From Allobosea sp. Tri-44 (lineage in GTDB: Bacteria > Pseudomonadota > Alphaproteobacteria > Rhizobiales > Beijerinckiaceae), in NCBI RefSeq assembly GCF_004123845.1, contig NZ_NBDP01000019.1, positions 1-64,000 on the forward strand: a stretch of DNA of 64,000 bases, written 5' to 3'. This document shows positions 44,323 to 53,747 of this stretch, piece after piece; positions within the stretch are counted from its first letter, which is position 1, and the number at the start of each line of letters is the position of its first letter. The notes under the pieces were generated by a model. That model was not told where the DNA came from and made no database searches. It worked only from the letters and a program-made list of their open reading frames with translations. Made by a program: the position numbers and the translations under genes.

Positions 44323-44951
44323 GGCCGGTCCTCCGGGGAGGGCAGGCCGACGCCGATCATCGAATCGCGGCTGACGATCGACGCCAACTCCTCCTCGCTC
44401 CAGCCTTCCGTGCCCTCAGGGCGCATCGGGATGACGATAAAGCGGGTCTCGGCGGTCGAATCCCAGACACGGATGCGCTGGCCCTCGGGCAGGCTCACGC
44501 CGAAATCGGCGAGGGTACCGCGCGGGTCGATCACCGCCTTGGAGCGATAGGGCGGCGACTTGTACCAGACCGGCGGCAGGCCGAGCACCGGCCACGGATA
44601 GCAGGAGCACAGGGTGCAGACGATGAGGTTGTGCTCCTCGGGCGTATTGAAGCAGGCGACGATATGCTCGCCGCCGCGCCCGCCATAGCCGAGCTCGGCG
44701 ACGGCGGCAGTGCCGTCTGTTTTCAAGCGTGCTGCGTAGGCCGGATCGCTCCAGGCCTTGGCGACGACGCGGGCGCCGTTGCGCGGGCCGATCCTGGTCT
44801 CATAGGTGTCGATGATCGCGTCGAGCGCGCTGAGGTCGACATAGCCCTTCTCGACCATCAGCGATTCCAGCGCCTTCACCCGCGCTTCGATCGGGGTGAA
44901 GTGGTTGTCGTGCTCGTGGTCATGATGGTGGTGATGGTCGTGGCCGCTCAT
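44319..44951 (-). CDS. nthA: Nitrile hydratase alpha subunit, cobalt type
   Basis: 210 residues from the ATG at 44951. The metal-binding CTLCSC is at 112-117, with Cys112, Cys115, Ser116 and Cys117 as ligands. The Thr in this motif is the mark of cobalt-type enzymes (iron types have Ser). The N-terminus is unusually His-rich: nine His among the first 17 residues. The active site becomes functional after cysteine oxidation and activator help. It is the first gene of the nthA-nthB-activator operon. Confidence 0.95.
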   Translation of the reverse strand: MSGHDHHHHHDHEHDNHFTPIEARVKALESLMVEKGYVDLSALDAIIDTYETRIGPRNGARVVAKAWSDPAYAARLKTDGTAAVAELGYGGRGGEHIVACFNTPEEHNLIVCTLCSCYPWPVLGLPPVWYKSPPYRSKAVIDPRGTLADFGVSLPEGQRIRVWDSTAETRFIVIPMRPEGTEGWSEEELASIVSRDSMIGVGLPSPEDRP

Positions 44952-44971
44952 CGCCGTCTCCTTTCCCTCAC

Positions 44972-45060
44972 CGTCATTGCGAGGAGCGAAGCGACGAGGC
45001 AATCCAGAGGCGGCAGAGCGCTACGTCCCCCTGGATTGCTTCGCTTCGCTCGCAATGACG
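44972..45060. repeat. 89-bp intergenic inverted-repeat element
   Basis: Starts CGTCATTGCGAGGAGCG and ends CGCTCGCAATGACG. The two halves are long imperfect inverted copies. It lies between the amidase and nthA, both read leftward, with its right edge 3 bp from the amidase stop. Length and sequence closely match the element at 53748-53836. Confidence 0.85.
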
Positions 45061-45063
45061 AAC

Positions 45064-46260
45064 CTACGCGATCCTGATCCGCGCCGCCCGCTCGAACTTC
45101 ACCGCGAAGGCGGCGAGCGACTTGTCGGAACCCTTCGGCCCGATCACCGACAAGCCCAGCGGCGCGTCGTCGCGATGGGCCACGGGGATCGAAATCTGCG
45201 GGAAGCCGGAGAGCCCCGCAAGGCAGAGCAGGCGCAGGGCACGGTTGCGGAAATCCTCGAGCTCGGGCTCGCCGGCGCCGATCAGCGGCGCGACATCGGG
45301 CACCGTCGGCAGCATGAGCACGCCGTCCTTGCCGAGCAGACGGGCGAGCTTCGCGCGGAACGTCTTGCGCACGCTCTCGCCACGGGCGAATTCGGCATCG
45401 CTGACCGCTTTGCCGAAAGCGAAGCGCTCGGCGACGCCGGGGCCGAGCGGCGGGGCATGGCGCTCGATCATCGCGCCGTCCGAAGCCCAGGCCTCGCGGC
45501 CCTGGATCCAGCGGAAGGCCCAGTAGAGCGCGTCCATGTCGCTGACGGCGCGCACCGTCTCGGGCTGGCCAAGGATCGGCACGATGCGCTGAACGACATT
45601 GCGCAGGATGCGCTCGGCCTCGGGCACGGCCTGGGCGAAGAGGTCGTCGGCGAGCAGGAGGCGCGGCGTCTCCGGCAGCGTCACGCGATCCTTGCCGAGG
45701 ACCGCATTGGCGGCGCGGACGAAGACCTCGCCGTCCCTGGCGAAGAAGCCGGCGGTATCCAGGCTCTCGGCCAGCGGCCAGGCGCGCTTCAGCGACAGTC
45801 TGCCATGGGTCGGGCGGATGCCGAACAGCCCGCCATAGCTCGCCGGCGCTCTGACCGAACCGCCGGTATCGGAGCCGAGCGCGATATCGGCGAGCCGGCC
45901 GGCGACGGCCGCCATCGAGCCCGAGGAGGAGCCGCCGGTGATCCGGTCAGGCGCAGCCGGATTGATCGGTGAGCCGAAATGCGCGTTCTTGCCGTTGAGC
46001 GAGAAAGCGAGCTCGTCGGTATGGGTCTTGCCGACGAAGCGGGCGCCGGCCTCCAAGAACGCCTTCACGATCGGCGCGGTCTTGGTCTTAGTCCCCGACA
46101 GAGCCAGTACGGTCGGCGATCCCGCGCCGGTCGGATAGCCCTTGACGTCGAACAGGTCCTTGACCGCCAGCGTCAGTCCTTCGAGCGGGCCGGAGGAAGC
46201 GTGTTTCACCGGCGCTTCAGGATACGGCACGAAGCAGCGGAACGGGTCGTTCTCGATCAT
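45064..46260 (-). CDS. Amidase (amidase-signature family)
   Basis: 398 residues from the ATG at 46260. The Ser-cisSer-Lys triad is visible: Lys in AVKDLFDVKGYPTGAG, the Gly/Ser-rich ITGGSSSGSMAAVA, and the Ser nucleophile in ALGSDTGGSVRAPAS. It hydrolyses amides to acids, so it would complete nitrile to acid conversion with the downstream nitrile hydratase. The 113-bp gap to nthA holds a repeat element, so co-transcription is plausible but unproven. Confidence 0.9.
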   Translation of the reverse strand: MIENDPFRCFVPYPEAPVKHASSGPLEGLTLAVKDLFDVKGYPTGAGSPTVLALSGTKTKTAPIVKAFLEAGARFVGKTHTDELAFSLNGKNAHFGSPINPAAPDRITGGSSSGSMAAVAGRLADIALGSDTGGSVRAPASYGGLFGIRPTHGRLSLKRAWPLAESLDTAGFFARDGEVFVRAANAVLGKDRVTLPETPRLLLADDLFAQAVPEAERILRNVVQRIVPILGQPETVRAVSDMDALYWAFRWIQGREAWASDGAMIERHAPPLGPGVAERFAFGKAVSDAEFARGESVRKTFRAKLARLLGKDGVLMLPTVPDVAPLIGAGEPELEDFRNRALRLLCLAGLSGFPQISIPVAHRDDAPLGLSVIGPKGSDKSLAAFAVKFERAARIRIA

Positions 46261-46287
46261 GGTGTTCTCAGATCCCCCAGATCCCAA

Positions 46288-47877
46288 TCAGATACCTTTG
46301 GCGTCGCCGTCCGAGCGCGGATCATGCGTCGCCTCGACATGGCCTTTCTGATGCTTGACCAGCATGCCGGCATGGCCGAACTGGTCTGAATAGGCCTCGC
46401 TGTATTCCTCGACCGGGTGGCCGGCGGCGGTCAGGCGCGCCAGCAGCATCGGGTCGAAGCGGTTCTCCAGCTTGAGCGAGATCGAGCCGGCGCCCCAGGT
46501 GCGGCCGAAGAGCCAGCGCGGCGCGTCGACGGCGTCGGCAACGCCCTGGCCGAAACGATAGCGCGACAGGATCTGCGCCTGGAACTGCGGCTGGCCGTCG
46601 CCGCCCATCGCGCCGTAGCTGACGATGCGGCCATCGGCAAAGCGGGCGAGCGGCGGGTTGAGCGTATGGAAGGGCTTGCGGCCGGGCGTCAGCGGATTGA
46701 GCGCGTTGGCGTCGAGCGAGAAGGACACGCCGCGATTCTGCCAGTTGACGCCGGTCTTCGGCAGGATGCAGCCGGAGCCGTATTCCCAGTAGAGCGACTG
46801 GATATAGGAGACGGCGAGCCCGGAGCCGTCGATCGCGCCCATCCAGATCGTGTCGCCCTCGCCGGGCCGGAACGGCCAGCTCGCGGCGCGCTTGCGGTCG
46901 ATCTTCGCGGCCTCGCGCTCCAGGGCGGCATCGGTCAGCAGGCTCGCCGGATCGGTCGTCATGAACGCCGGATCGGTGACGACCTTGTCGCGGATGGCGA
47001 GGGCCCGCTTCACCGCCTCGACCAGCCCGTGATGATGGTCGAAGCTCTCCGGCCGGGTGATGCCGAGCTTCTCGAAGATGCCGAGGATCATCAGGGCGGT
47101 CAGCCCCTGCGTCGGCGGCGGGAAATTATAGACGGTGAGCCCCGGCAGCTGCAGTGACAGCGCCCGCACGGCCCGGGCGCGGAAGGCTTCGAGATCGGCG
47201 CGGGTGATCGGCGCGCCGAGACGCCCGAGGTCCTCGGCGAGTTCGCGGCCGATGTCGCCGCGATAGAAATCGTCGAGCCCGGCATGGGAAAGCTGTTCCA
47301 GCGTCGCGCCAAGCGCGGAGGGCTTGCGACGGTCGCCGGCCTTGGGCCGCTCGCCACCTGGCCAGAAGAACTCGCTGAAGCCGGGCGCCGTTTTCACCGC
47401 ATCGACTTCCTGCGGCCAGGTGCGCAGCTCGGACTCCGAGATGTCGTAGCCCTCGGCGCAATGGCGGATTGCATCGGCGAGCAAATCCTTCAGCGGTAGC
47501 CTGCCGCCGAGGCTGGCGGACAAAGCGAGCGCCGCCTGCCAGCCGCCGATCGCGCCGGCGACGGTGATCGCCGCATCCGGGCCGCGCGCCGGCAGCGTGT
47601 CATGGCCCTTCTCGCGATAGCGCTCGATCGTGGCGAGGCTGCCCGCCGGACCGCAGGCCTCGATGGCGTGGACCTTGCCGCCGGGCTCGTGCACCAGCCA
47701 GAAGCCGTCGCCGCCGATCGCGTTCATGTGGGGATAGACGACCGCGATGGTCGCGGCCATGGCGATCATCGCCTCGATCGCATTGCCGCCCTCGGCCAGG
47801 ATGGCGCGGCCGGCTTCCGAGGCGAGGCGATGGGGCGCCGCAACGGCGGCCGAGTTGAAAACCGGAGAATCAGGCAT
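46288..47877 (-). CDS. Gamma-glutamyltransferase family protein
   Basis: 529 residues from the ATG at 47877; an upstream ATG at 47910 is a possible alternative and both lack a strong ribosome binding site. GGT family features include SEAGRAILAEGGNAIEAM at the start, and the nucleophilic Thr is most likely in EGDTIWMGAIDGSG. The usual TTH is DTIW here. YGSGCILPKTGVNWQNRG is the following conserved loop. No signal peptide is seen. It is a family member of uncertain substrate; acylase activity is possible. Confidence 0.86.
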   Translation of the reverse strand: MPDSPVFNSAAVAAPHRLASEAGRAILAEGGNAIEAMIAMAATIAVVYPHMNAIGGDGFWLVHEPGGKVHAIEACGPAGSLATIERYREKGHDTLPARGPDAAITVAGAIGGWQAALALSASLGGRLPLKDLLADAIRHCAEGYDISESELRTWPQEVDAVKTAPGFSEFFWPGGERPKAGDRRKPSALGATLEQLSHAGLDDFYRGDIGRELAEDLGRLGAPITRADLEAFRARAVRALSLQLPGLTVYNFPPPTQGLTALMILGIFEKLGITRPESFDHHHGLVEAVKRALAIRDKVVTDPAFMTTDPASLLTDAALEREAAKIDRKRAASWPFRPGEGDTIWMGAIDGSGLAVSYIQSLYWEYGSGCILPKTGVNWQNRGVSFSLDANALNPLTPGRKPFHTLNPPLARFADGRIVSYGAMGGDGQPQFQAQILSRYRFGQGVADAVDAPRWLFGRTWGAGSISLKLENRFDPMLLARLTAAGHPVEEYSEAYSDQFGHAGMLVKHQKGHVEATHDPRSDGDAKGI

Positions 47878-47990
47878 CAGGTTCTTTTCGTTCGGGACAG
47901 GCGTGACCATTTTGCCGGAAGGCGCGATTTTGTTGCATGCCGCCGCCGCCTAGGCTAGGCGGTCCGTGCATGGGTTCCGAGGGTAAAAGC

Positions 47991-48230
47991 ATGGCGGCTG
48001 GCCGCACCAACTGGCGCAATGTGATCATGGTGGTCTCGCTCGCCATCCTGATCGCGGTCGAGATCTTCGGCGTCGCGCTCGCTTCCGGCTGGGCGCTGGC
48101 TGGTCTGTTCGAGCTTGGGCCCATCGTCGCCTATGTGCTGATGGGGCTGTTCTCGGTGCTCGCGGCCTATGGCCTGCTGAATTTTATGCGCCGGGTCGTG
48201 AAGATCGAGCGCCTGACCCACCGCGGTTAA
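47991..48230 (+). CDS. Small two-helix membrane protein
   Basis: 79 residues from the ATG at 47991, with GAGGG 7 nt upstream. Two membrane spans lie at about 10-33 and 40-62, and a basic tail (MRRVVKIERLTHRG) follows. It sits alone between a GGT gene and the DUF1850 gene. Family not recognised. Confidence 0.7.
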   Translation: MAAGRTNWRNVIMVVSLAILIAVEIFGVALASGWALAGLFELGPIVAYVLMGLFSVLAAYGLLNFMRRVVKIERLTHRG

Positions 48231-48233
48231 GAT

Positions 48234-48596
48234 TTAGCCGCACGGTTTCAGCACAACGGGATCAGCCTCGGCCGGCAGCAATTCGTCGAGCGACCGGCAG
48301 CGGCTTTCCACACAGACCCGCCAGTCGGCGGTCGCGCCCGAGCGACGCATAACGACCTCCCGCAGCGCCGGCAGGTCAGGCCGCCAGCGCCAGAAGCCAT
48401 CGGCCAGTTTTGCGCCATCAGGTGGGTCCATGCCGGCGCCTGAGCCCTGGACGCGTGCCTCTTTGAGGACGAGGCCCTCGGGGCTTTCGCGCCAAAGCTC
48501 CTCCCACAGCGATTTCTGCACCGAATGCCGCCAGGAGAGCGTGATCTCGCTCGCGCCGAGCGAGATCACGAGCGTGCCGGCAGCGAGGCAGATCAT
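48234..48596 (-). CDS. DUF1850 protein, TRAP transporter partner
   Basis: 120 residues from the ATG at 48596. LSWRHSVQKSLWEELWRESPEGL and GAGMDPPDGAKLADGFWRW are typical of DUF1850. The ATG overlaps the TRAP permease stop as ATGA. DUF1850 proteins are regularly linked to TAXI-TRAP transporters. Its role is unknown; no membrane helix other than a weak N-terminal hydrophobic stretch. Confidence 0.85.
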   Translation of the reverse strand: MICLAAGTLVISLGASEITLSWRHSVQKSLWEELWRESPEGLVLKEARVQGSGAGMDPPDGAKLADGFWRWRPDLPALREVVMRRSGATADWRVCVESRCRSLDELLPAEADPVVLKPCG

Positions 48597-50752
48597 GCCG
48601 GCCTGGTCGCAACCGCCTCGCGATTGGCCCACCAATGGCGGGCGACGATCGCGGCGGCGAGCGCATAGCCGAACGGGTCGCTATATGGGAATTCGCCGAA
48701 CAGGAAGACCGCGGCGGCAAAGCTGAGCACGCGCTCGGCCACGCTGAGCCTAGCGAACAGGAAGCCGATCGCGACCATGCCGAACAGGCCGATGGCGACG
48801 CTCGCCTTGATCACCGCGTAGACGACCGACGGCCAGAAGCCGATCAGATTGGACATCGGATCGCCCGGCTGCAGCATCAGCGCCGGCGAATAGACGGCAA
48901 TGAAGGGGATGACGTAGCCGGCGAGCGCGACGCGCATCGCCTCCCAGCCGATCTTGTCCGGGTTCTCCTTGGCGATCGGCGCGGCTGCCAAGGCCGCCAG
49001 CGCCACCGGCGGCGAGAGGTCCGCCATGATGCCGTAGTAGAAGGCGAACATGTGGCTGACGATCAGCGGAACGCCGAGCTTTTCCAGTGCCGGGGCGGCG
49101 AGCGCCGCGACGATGATATAGGTCGGGATCGTCGGGATGCCGGTGCCGAGCAGGATCGAGAGGATCATGGTCAGGACCAGCGCCAGGAACAGGCTGGTCT
49201 TGCCGAGGCCGATGATCCAGGCGCCGAAGGTGGTGCCGATGCCGGTCTGCGTCATCAGGCCGATGATGGTGCCGACGATGGCGCAGGCGATGCCGACAGG
49301 CAGCGCCGTCTTGGCGGCGTCGGCGAGCGCGTCGCGGCAGATGGCGAGCGTGGCGCGGCCGCCGATGGTCAGCGCGTTGAGCAGGACGAGCGCCAGGATG
49401 AGGCCGCCGACGACACGGACATCCATGCCCTCGCGCAGCAGCGCTCCGGCGATCAGCCCGAGGCCGACCCAGAAGATCACGCGCAGCGTCGTCGCCTTGA
49501 AGCCGAGCGCGACACCGGTGCCGAGCAGGAGACCGACGGTGAGCGCGAGCCCGATCGTGCCGGCAAAGAGCGGGGTGAAGCCGTGGAACAGCATGAAGAC
49601 CAGCACGGCGAGCGGCAGCGCCAGATACCAGCGCTCGCGCAGCGCCCGAAGCGGGCTCGGCAGCAGATGGCGCTCGATACCCTTGAGGCCGTGCTTGCCG
49701 GCTTCGAGATGCACCATCCAGAAGGCCGAGGCGAAGTAGAGCACCGCGGGGATCGCGGCCGCCTTGACGATCTCGGAATAATCGACGCCCAGCGTCTCGG
49801 CCATGATGAAGGCAGCGGCGCCCATCACCGGCGGCATGATCTGGCCGCCCATCGAGGCGGTGGCCTCGACGCCGGCGGCGAAGGCGCGCCGGTAGCCGAA
49901 CTTGATCATCAGCGGAATGGTGAACTGGCCGACGGTGACGACATTGGCGACGCCGGAGCCCGAGATCATCCCCATCAGGCCGGAGGAAAACACCGCTACC
50001 TTGGCCGGGCCGCCGCGCGCGCCGCCGAACAGGCCGAGCGAGACGTCGTTGAAGAGGTGGATCATCCCGGCCTTCTCGAGGAAGGCGCCGAAGACGATGA
50101 ACAGGAAGATATAGGTCGCCGAGACATAAGTCGGCACGCCATAGAGCCCTTCGGTGCCGAAGGAGAGATGGCCGATGATCTGGTCGAAGCCGTAGCCGCG
50201 ATGGTTGAACGGCGAAGGCAAATACTGGCCGAAGAACCAGTAGAGCAGGCAGACGCCGCACATGATCGGCAGCGCGTTGCCCATCAGCCGGCGCGCTGCC
50301 TCGAAGACCAGGATGGCAAGCAGGGAGCCGACGACGAGGTCGAGCGTGGTCGGATCGCCGTCGCGCAGGATCAGGTCGGCGTAGAAGATCAGCTGATAGA
50401 GGCCGATCAGGAAGCCGAGCACGCCGATGGCCCAGCCGAGCCAACGCTCGGCCTCGGTCTTCGCCTTGAAATTGGCGACGAGGCCGAAGGAGAGCAGCAG
50501 CAGGAAGCCGACATGGACGCCGCGCACCACTTGGCTCGGCAGGAAGTGCCAGGCCGAGATCAGGATCTGGAAGGAGGCGAAGGCCAGCGCGACGGCATAG
50601 GCGAGCAGGCCCCATCTGCCGGGGCCGAAGCCGGGTGGGAAGCCGTGCTCGAAATTGTCGAGCGCCTCGTTCTCGATCGGCGCGCCGGACGCGCCGGAGA
50701 GCTCGTGCAGCCGGTCGCTATCGACACCCGCCACTGTGGTCTGCTGCGCCAT
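48593..50752 (-). CDS. TRAP transporter permease, fused small and large subunits (TAXI type)
   Basis: 719 residues with about 18 membrane spans. The N-terminal DctQ-like part (about 30-170) is fused to the DctM-like part, as in TAXI-type systems. PPVMGAAAFIMAETLGVDYSEI and GTGIPTIPTYIIVAALAAPALEKLGV are conserved in the large subunit. It takes up an organic acid using a sodium or proton gradient. A 163-bp gap with a repeat element separates it from the binding protein gene upstream. Confidence 0.94.
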   Translation of the reverse strand: MAQQTTVAGVDSDRLHELSGASGAPIENEALDNFEHGFPPGFGPGRWGLLAYAVALAFASFQILISAWHFLPSQVVRGVHVGFLLLLSFGLVANFKAKTEAERWLGWAIGVLGFLIGLYQLIFYADLILRDGDPTTLDLVVGSLLAILVFEAARRLMGNALPIMCGVCLLYWFFGQYLPSPFNHRGYGFDQIIGHLSFGTEGLYGVPTYVSATYIFLFIVFGAFLEKAGMIHLFNDVSLGLFGGARGGPAKVAVFSSGLMGMISGSGVANVVTVGQFTIPLMIKFGYRRAFAAGVEATASMGGQIMPPVMGAAAFIMAETLGVDYSEIVKAAAIPAVLYFASAFWMVHLEAGKHGLKGIERHLLPSPLRALRERWYLALPLAVLVFMLFHGFTPLFAGTIGLALTVGLLLGTGVALGFKATTLRVIFWVGLGLIAGALLREGMDVRVVGGLILALVLLNALTIGGRATLAICRDALADAAKTALPVGIACAIVGTIIGLMTQTGIGTTFGAWIIGLGKTSLFLALVLTMILSILLGTGIPTIPTYIIVAALAAPALEKLGVPLIVSHMFAFYYGIMADLSPPVALAALAAAPIAKENPDKIGWEAMRVALAGYVIPFIAVYSPALMLQPGDPMSNLIGFWPSVVYAVIKASVAIGLFGMVAIGFLFARLSVAERVLSFAAAVFLFGEFPYSDPFGYALAAAIVARHWWANREAVATRPA

Positions 50753-50780
50753 GGTCCCGCCCGTCCCATACCCACGACAC

Positions 50781-50886
50781 CGTCATTCCGGCCGCAGCGA
50801 AGCGGAGCGCCGGAATCCATCGTAGGGAGCTGAGATCTACGATGGATTCCGGAGCTGCACCGCTAAGCGGCTTGTCCGGAATGACG
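50781..50886. repeat. 106-bp intergenic inverted-repeat element
   Basis: Begins CGTCATTCCGG and ends CCGGAATGACG. An inner pair GGAATCCATCGTAG/CTACGATGGATTCC forms a second long stem. It lies between the TAXI binding-protein gene and the fused permease gene, within a co-directional pair. Confidence 0.85.
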
Positions 50887-50915
50887 GCGCTTCATTGTCG
50901 ATTTCCAGAGCGCCC

Positions 50916-51884
50916 TTAAGACCCGACCTTCAGGCCCTTTTCCTTGAGATAGCGCGCTGCGCCCGGATGTAGCGGCACGGGCATGCCGTCGAGCGCGTTC
51001 TCGAGCTTGATCGACTTGCCGGCCGAATGTGATGAGCCGAGCTCGCCGAGATTCTCGAAGATGTTCTTGGTCATCTGGTAGACCAGCTCCTCCTTCACCC
51101 CCTCATGGGTGACGAGGTAGTTCACGACGGCGGCGGTGTTCACATCCGTTGTCTGGCCGCCATAGGTGTTGGCCGGGATCGGCGTGCTGACGAAGGGCGG
51201 GCCGGCCTTGTCGATCACCGCCTTGGGCACCTCGACGACGACGATCTCGACCGAGCTCGCGAGGTCGCGGATCGAGGCGACGCCGAGCCCGGCTGATTGC
51301 AGGGTGGCATCGAGCTGGCGGTTCTTCATCAGCTCGACCGATTCGGCGAAGGGCAGGTATTCGATCTTGCCGAGGTCCTTGTAGGTGATGCCGGCGGCGC
51401 CGAGGATGGCGCGGGCGTTGAGCTCGGTGCCGGATTTCGGCGCGCCGACCGAGAGGCGCTTGCCCTTGAGATCGCCCAGCGTCTTGATGCCGCTCTCCTT
51501 GGAGGCGACGATCTGGACATAGTTCGGATAGATCGCGGTGATGCCGCGCAGCTTCTTCAACGGCGTCTTGAAACCGGCCTCCTCATCGCCCTTCCAGGCG
51601 GCGTCGAGGGAGTCGCCAAGGGTAAAGGCGATCTCACCGCGGCCCTGCTGCAGCAGCACGAGATTCTCGACCGAGGCCTTGGTCGCCTGCACCGAGGGGC
51701 GGGTATTGGCGATCTTGTCGCCATAGATCTTCGAGAGCGCGACGCCCATCGGATAGTAGACGCCGGAAGTACCGCCGGTCAGGACGTTGATGAAGTCCTG
51801 GGCTCTGGCGGCGGTGGGCAGGGCGGCAATTACGAAAGCGGTGGCGATGCCGGCCAAGGCCCGGCCGCTGAGCAGCGTCTTCAT
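50916..51884 (-). CDS. TAXI-family TRAP solute-binding protein
   Basis: 322 residues. The signal peptide spans about 1-28 (ends ARAQD). INVLTGGTSGVYYPMGVALS is the TAXI signature region, followed by LQQGRGEIAFTLGDSL and GKRLSVGAPKSGTELNARAIL. It delivers solute to the fused permease encoded downstream. Substrates of TAXI systems include glutamate and other organic acids; none can be assigned here. Confidence 0.95.
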   Translation of the reverse strand: MKTLLSGRALAGIATAFVIAALPTAARAQDFINVLTGGTSGVYYPMGVALSKIYGDKIANTRPSVQATKASVENLVLLQQGRGEIAFTLGDSLDAAWKGDEEAGFKTPLKKLRGITAIYPNYVQIVASKESGIKTLGDLKGKRLSVGAPKSGTELNARAILGAAGITYKDLGKIEYLPFAESVELMKNRQLDATLQSAGLGVASIRDLASSVEIVVVEVPKAVIDKAGPPFVSTPIPANTYGGQTTDVNTAAVVNYLVTHEGVKEELVYQMTKNIFENLGELGSSHSAGKSIKLENALDGMPVPLHPGAARYLKEKGLKVGS

Positions 51885-52116
51885 GGTTCCTCCCGAAATC
51901 TGCTCGGTCCTTCAAAGGCCGGGCTTTCCTTGTTGTAGGATGCGCGCGGGCGGAAAGGGAAGCCGGCCAAAAGCCCAACTCCGCCGCTCGCCGCTTTTGC
52001 GCGCGATTTCCGCCCTGCTGGTGCCAGGAAACTCAGGAGATTGCCCTTGCCGGCTGGACAGGCTAGCCGGAAACACCATCTTCCAGCTGATCCTTCCCGA
52101 TGGAGCGCCCCGCCCG

Positions 52117-53739
52117 ATGCAGCCGCGACAGCCGACCACGCCCCTGATCGACCGCCGCACCCTGCTCGCGGGAGCCGCCGGCACGGCTGCCCTCGCCGCC
52201 GCTGGTTTCTCCGGCCAGGCACTGGCGCAGCAGGGGCTGAAGCTCGGCACGGCCGAAGCCTTCTCCTTCGACGCTCTGAAGGCGCGCGCTCGCGATCTCG
52301 CCGGCAAGCCCTATGAGCCGCCGCCGAACCCCAAGCCCGACGTGCTCGAGAAGATCGACTACGACGCCCACGGCAAGATCAGGTTCAAGCCGGAGCTGGC
52401 GCTCTGGGCGAACGGGCCCTCGCCCTGGCCGGTGACCTTCTTCCATCTCGGCCGCTACTTCCAGAAGCCGGTGCGCATGCATGTCCTCGACGACGGCAAG
52501 GCGCGCGAGATCGTCTACGACGAGAGCTATTTCGAGATGCCGGCCGATTCCCCGGCCAAGCAATTGCCGCCCGGCGCCGGCTTTGCCGGCTTCCGCTTCC
52601 AGGAGAGCCGCTCCGGCCATCCCGGTCGCAAGGGCGAGAAGCTCGACTGGCAGAAGAACGACTGGGTCGCCTTCCTCGGCGCTTCCTATTTCCGGGCGAT
52701 CGGCGAGCTCTACCAGTACGGGCTCTCGGCCCGTGGTCTCGCCGTCGATCCCGCTGTCGGCGATCGGCCGGAGGAATTCCCCGATTTCACCCATGTCTGG
52801 CTGGAGACGCCGGCGGAAGCGGCCGAGCACGTGATCATCTACGCCCTGCTCTCGGGGCCGAGCGTTGCCGGCGCCTTCCGTTTCCGCATGCATCGCGGCA
52901 AGGGCGTCGACATGGAGATCGAGCAGGAGCTGCACCTGCGCAAGGACGTCGCGCGGCTCGGCATCGCGCCGCTGACCTCGATGTACTGGTATTCCGAGAC
53001 GGCCAAGGCGACCATGGTCGACTGGCGCCCGGAGGTGCATGATTCCGACGGCCTGGCGCTCTGGACGGGGCGCGGCGAGCGCGCCTGGCGCCCGCTCAAC
53101 AATCCGCAGCGCACGGTCGCCTCGTCCTTTGTCGACGACAACCCCCGCGGCTTCGGGCTGATGCAGCGCGACCGCGAAATTGGCCACTATCTCGACGGCG
53201 TCTTCTATGAGCGCCGGCCGAGCCTCTGGATCGAGACGCTAGGCCAATGGGGCAAGGGCGCGGTCCAGCTGATCGAGATCCCGACCGATGACGAGATCCA
53301 CGACAACATCGTCGCGATGTGGGTGCCGGAAGCGCCGGCGAAAGCCGGCAACGCCTATAACTTCCGCTACCGCCTGCACTGGCTCGCCGACGAGCCGTTC
53401 CCGCCGGCGCTCGGCCGCGTCGTCGCGACCCGGCTCGGCAATGGCGGCCAGCCCGGCACGGTGAGGCCGAAGGGCGTGCGCAAGTTCATGATCGAGTTCA
53501 AGGGGCCGACACTCGAGGACATCCCGTTCGGGGTCAAGCCCGAGGTCGTGCTCTCGGCCTCGCGCGGCAGCTTTTCCTACACCTTCGCCGAGGCGGTGCC
53601 GAACGATGTGCCGGGCCATTGGCGGGCGCAGTTCGACCTCACCGTTGATGGCACCGACCCGGTCGAGATGCGCTGCTTCCTGCGCGGCGGCGACAAGGTG
53701 CTGACCGAGACCTGGCTGTACCAGTACTGGCCGGTTTGA
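52117..53739 (+). CDS. opgG: Glucan biosynthesis protein OpgG/OpgD (MdoG) family
   Basis: 540 residues from the ATG at 52117. A Tat signal (IDRRTLLAGAAGTAAL, cleavage near QALAQ) favours the OpgD-like branch. The MdoG fold follows: FSFDALKARARDLAGKPYEP, then FHLGRYFQKPVRMHVLDDG, and YWYSETAKATMVDWRPEVHDSDGLA, which includes conserved residues of the glucan-binding domain. It shapes periplasmic osmoregulated glucans. No opgH glucosyltransferase gene is in the window. Confidence 0.93.
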   Translation: MQPRQPTTPLIDRRTLLAGAAGTAALAAAGFSGQALAQQGLKLGTAEAFSFDALKARARDLAGKPYEPPPNPKPDVLEKIDYDAHGKIRFKPELALWANGPSPWPVTFFHLGRYFQKPVRMHVLDDGKAREIVYDESYFEMPADSPAKQLPPGAGFAGFRFQESRSGHPGRKGEKLDWQKNDWVAFLGASYFRAIGELYQYGLSARGLAVDPAVGDRPEEFPDFTHVWLETPAEAAEHVIIYALLSGPSVAGAFRFRMHRGKGVDMEIEQELHLRKDVARLGIAPLTSMYWYSETAKATMVDWRPEVHDSDGLALWTGRGERAWRPLNNPQRTVASSFVDDNPRGFGLMQRDREIGHYLDGVFYERRPSLWIETLGQWGKGAVQLIEIPTDDEIHDNIVAMWVPEAPAKAGNAYNFRYRLHWLADEPFPPALGRVVATRLGNGGQPGTVRPKGVRKFMIEFKGPTLEDIPFGVKPEVVLSASRGSFSYTFAEAVPNDVPGHWRAQFDLTVDGTDPVEMRCFLRGGDKVLTETWLYQYWPV

Positions 53740-53747
53740 GCCGGAAC

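Noticed and set aside
48635..50833. 732-residue open frame on the plus strand
   Set aside because: Antisense shadow of the TRAP permease; composition is Asp/Glu/Arg-rich without any domain.
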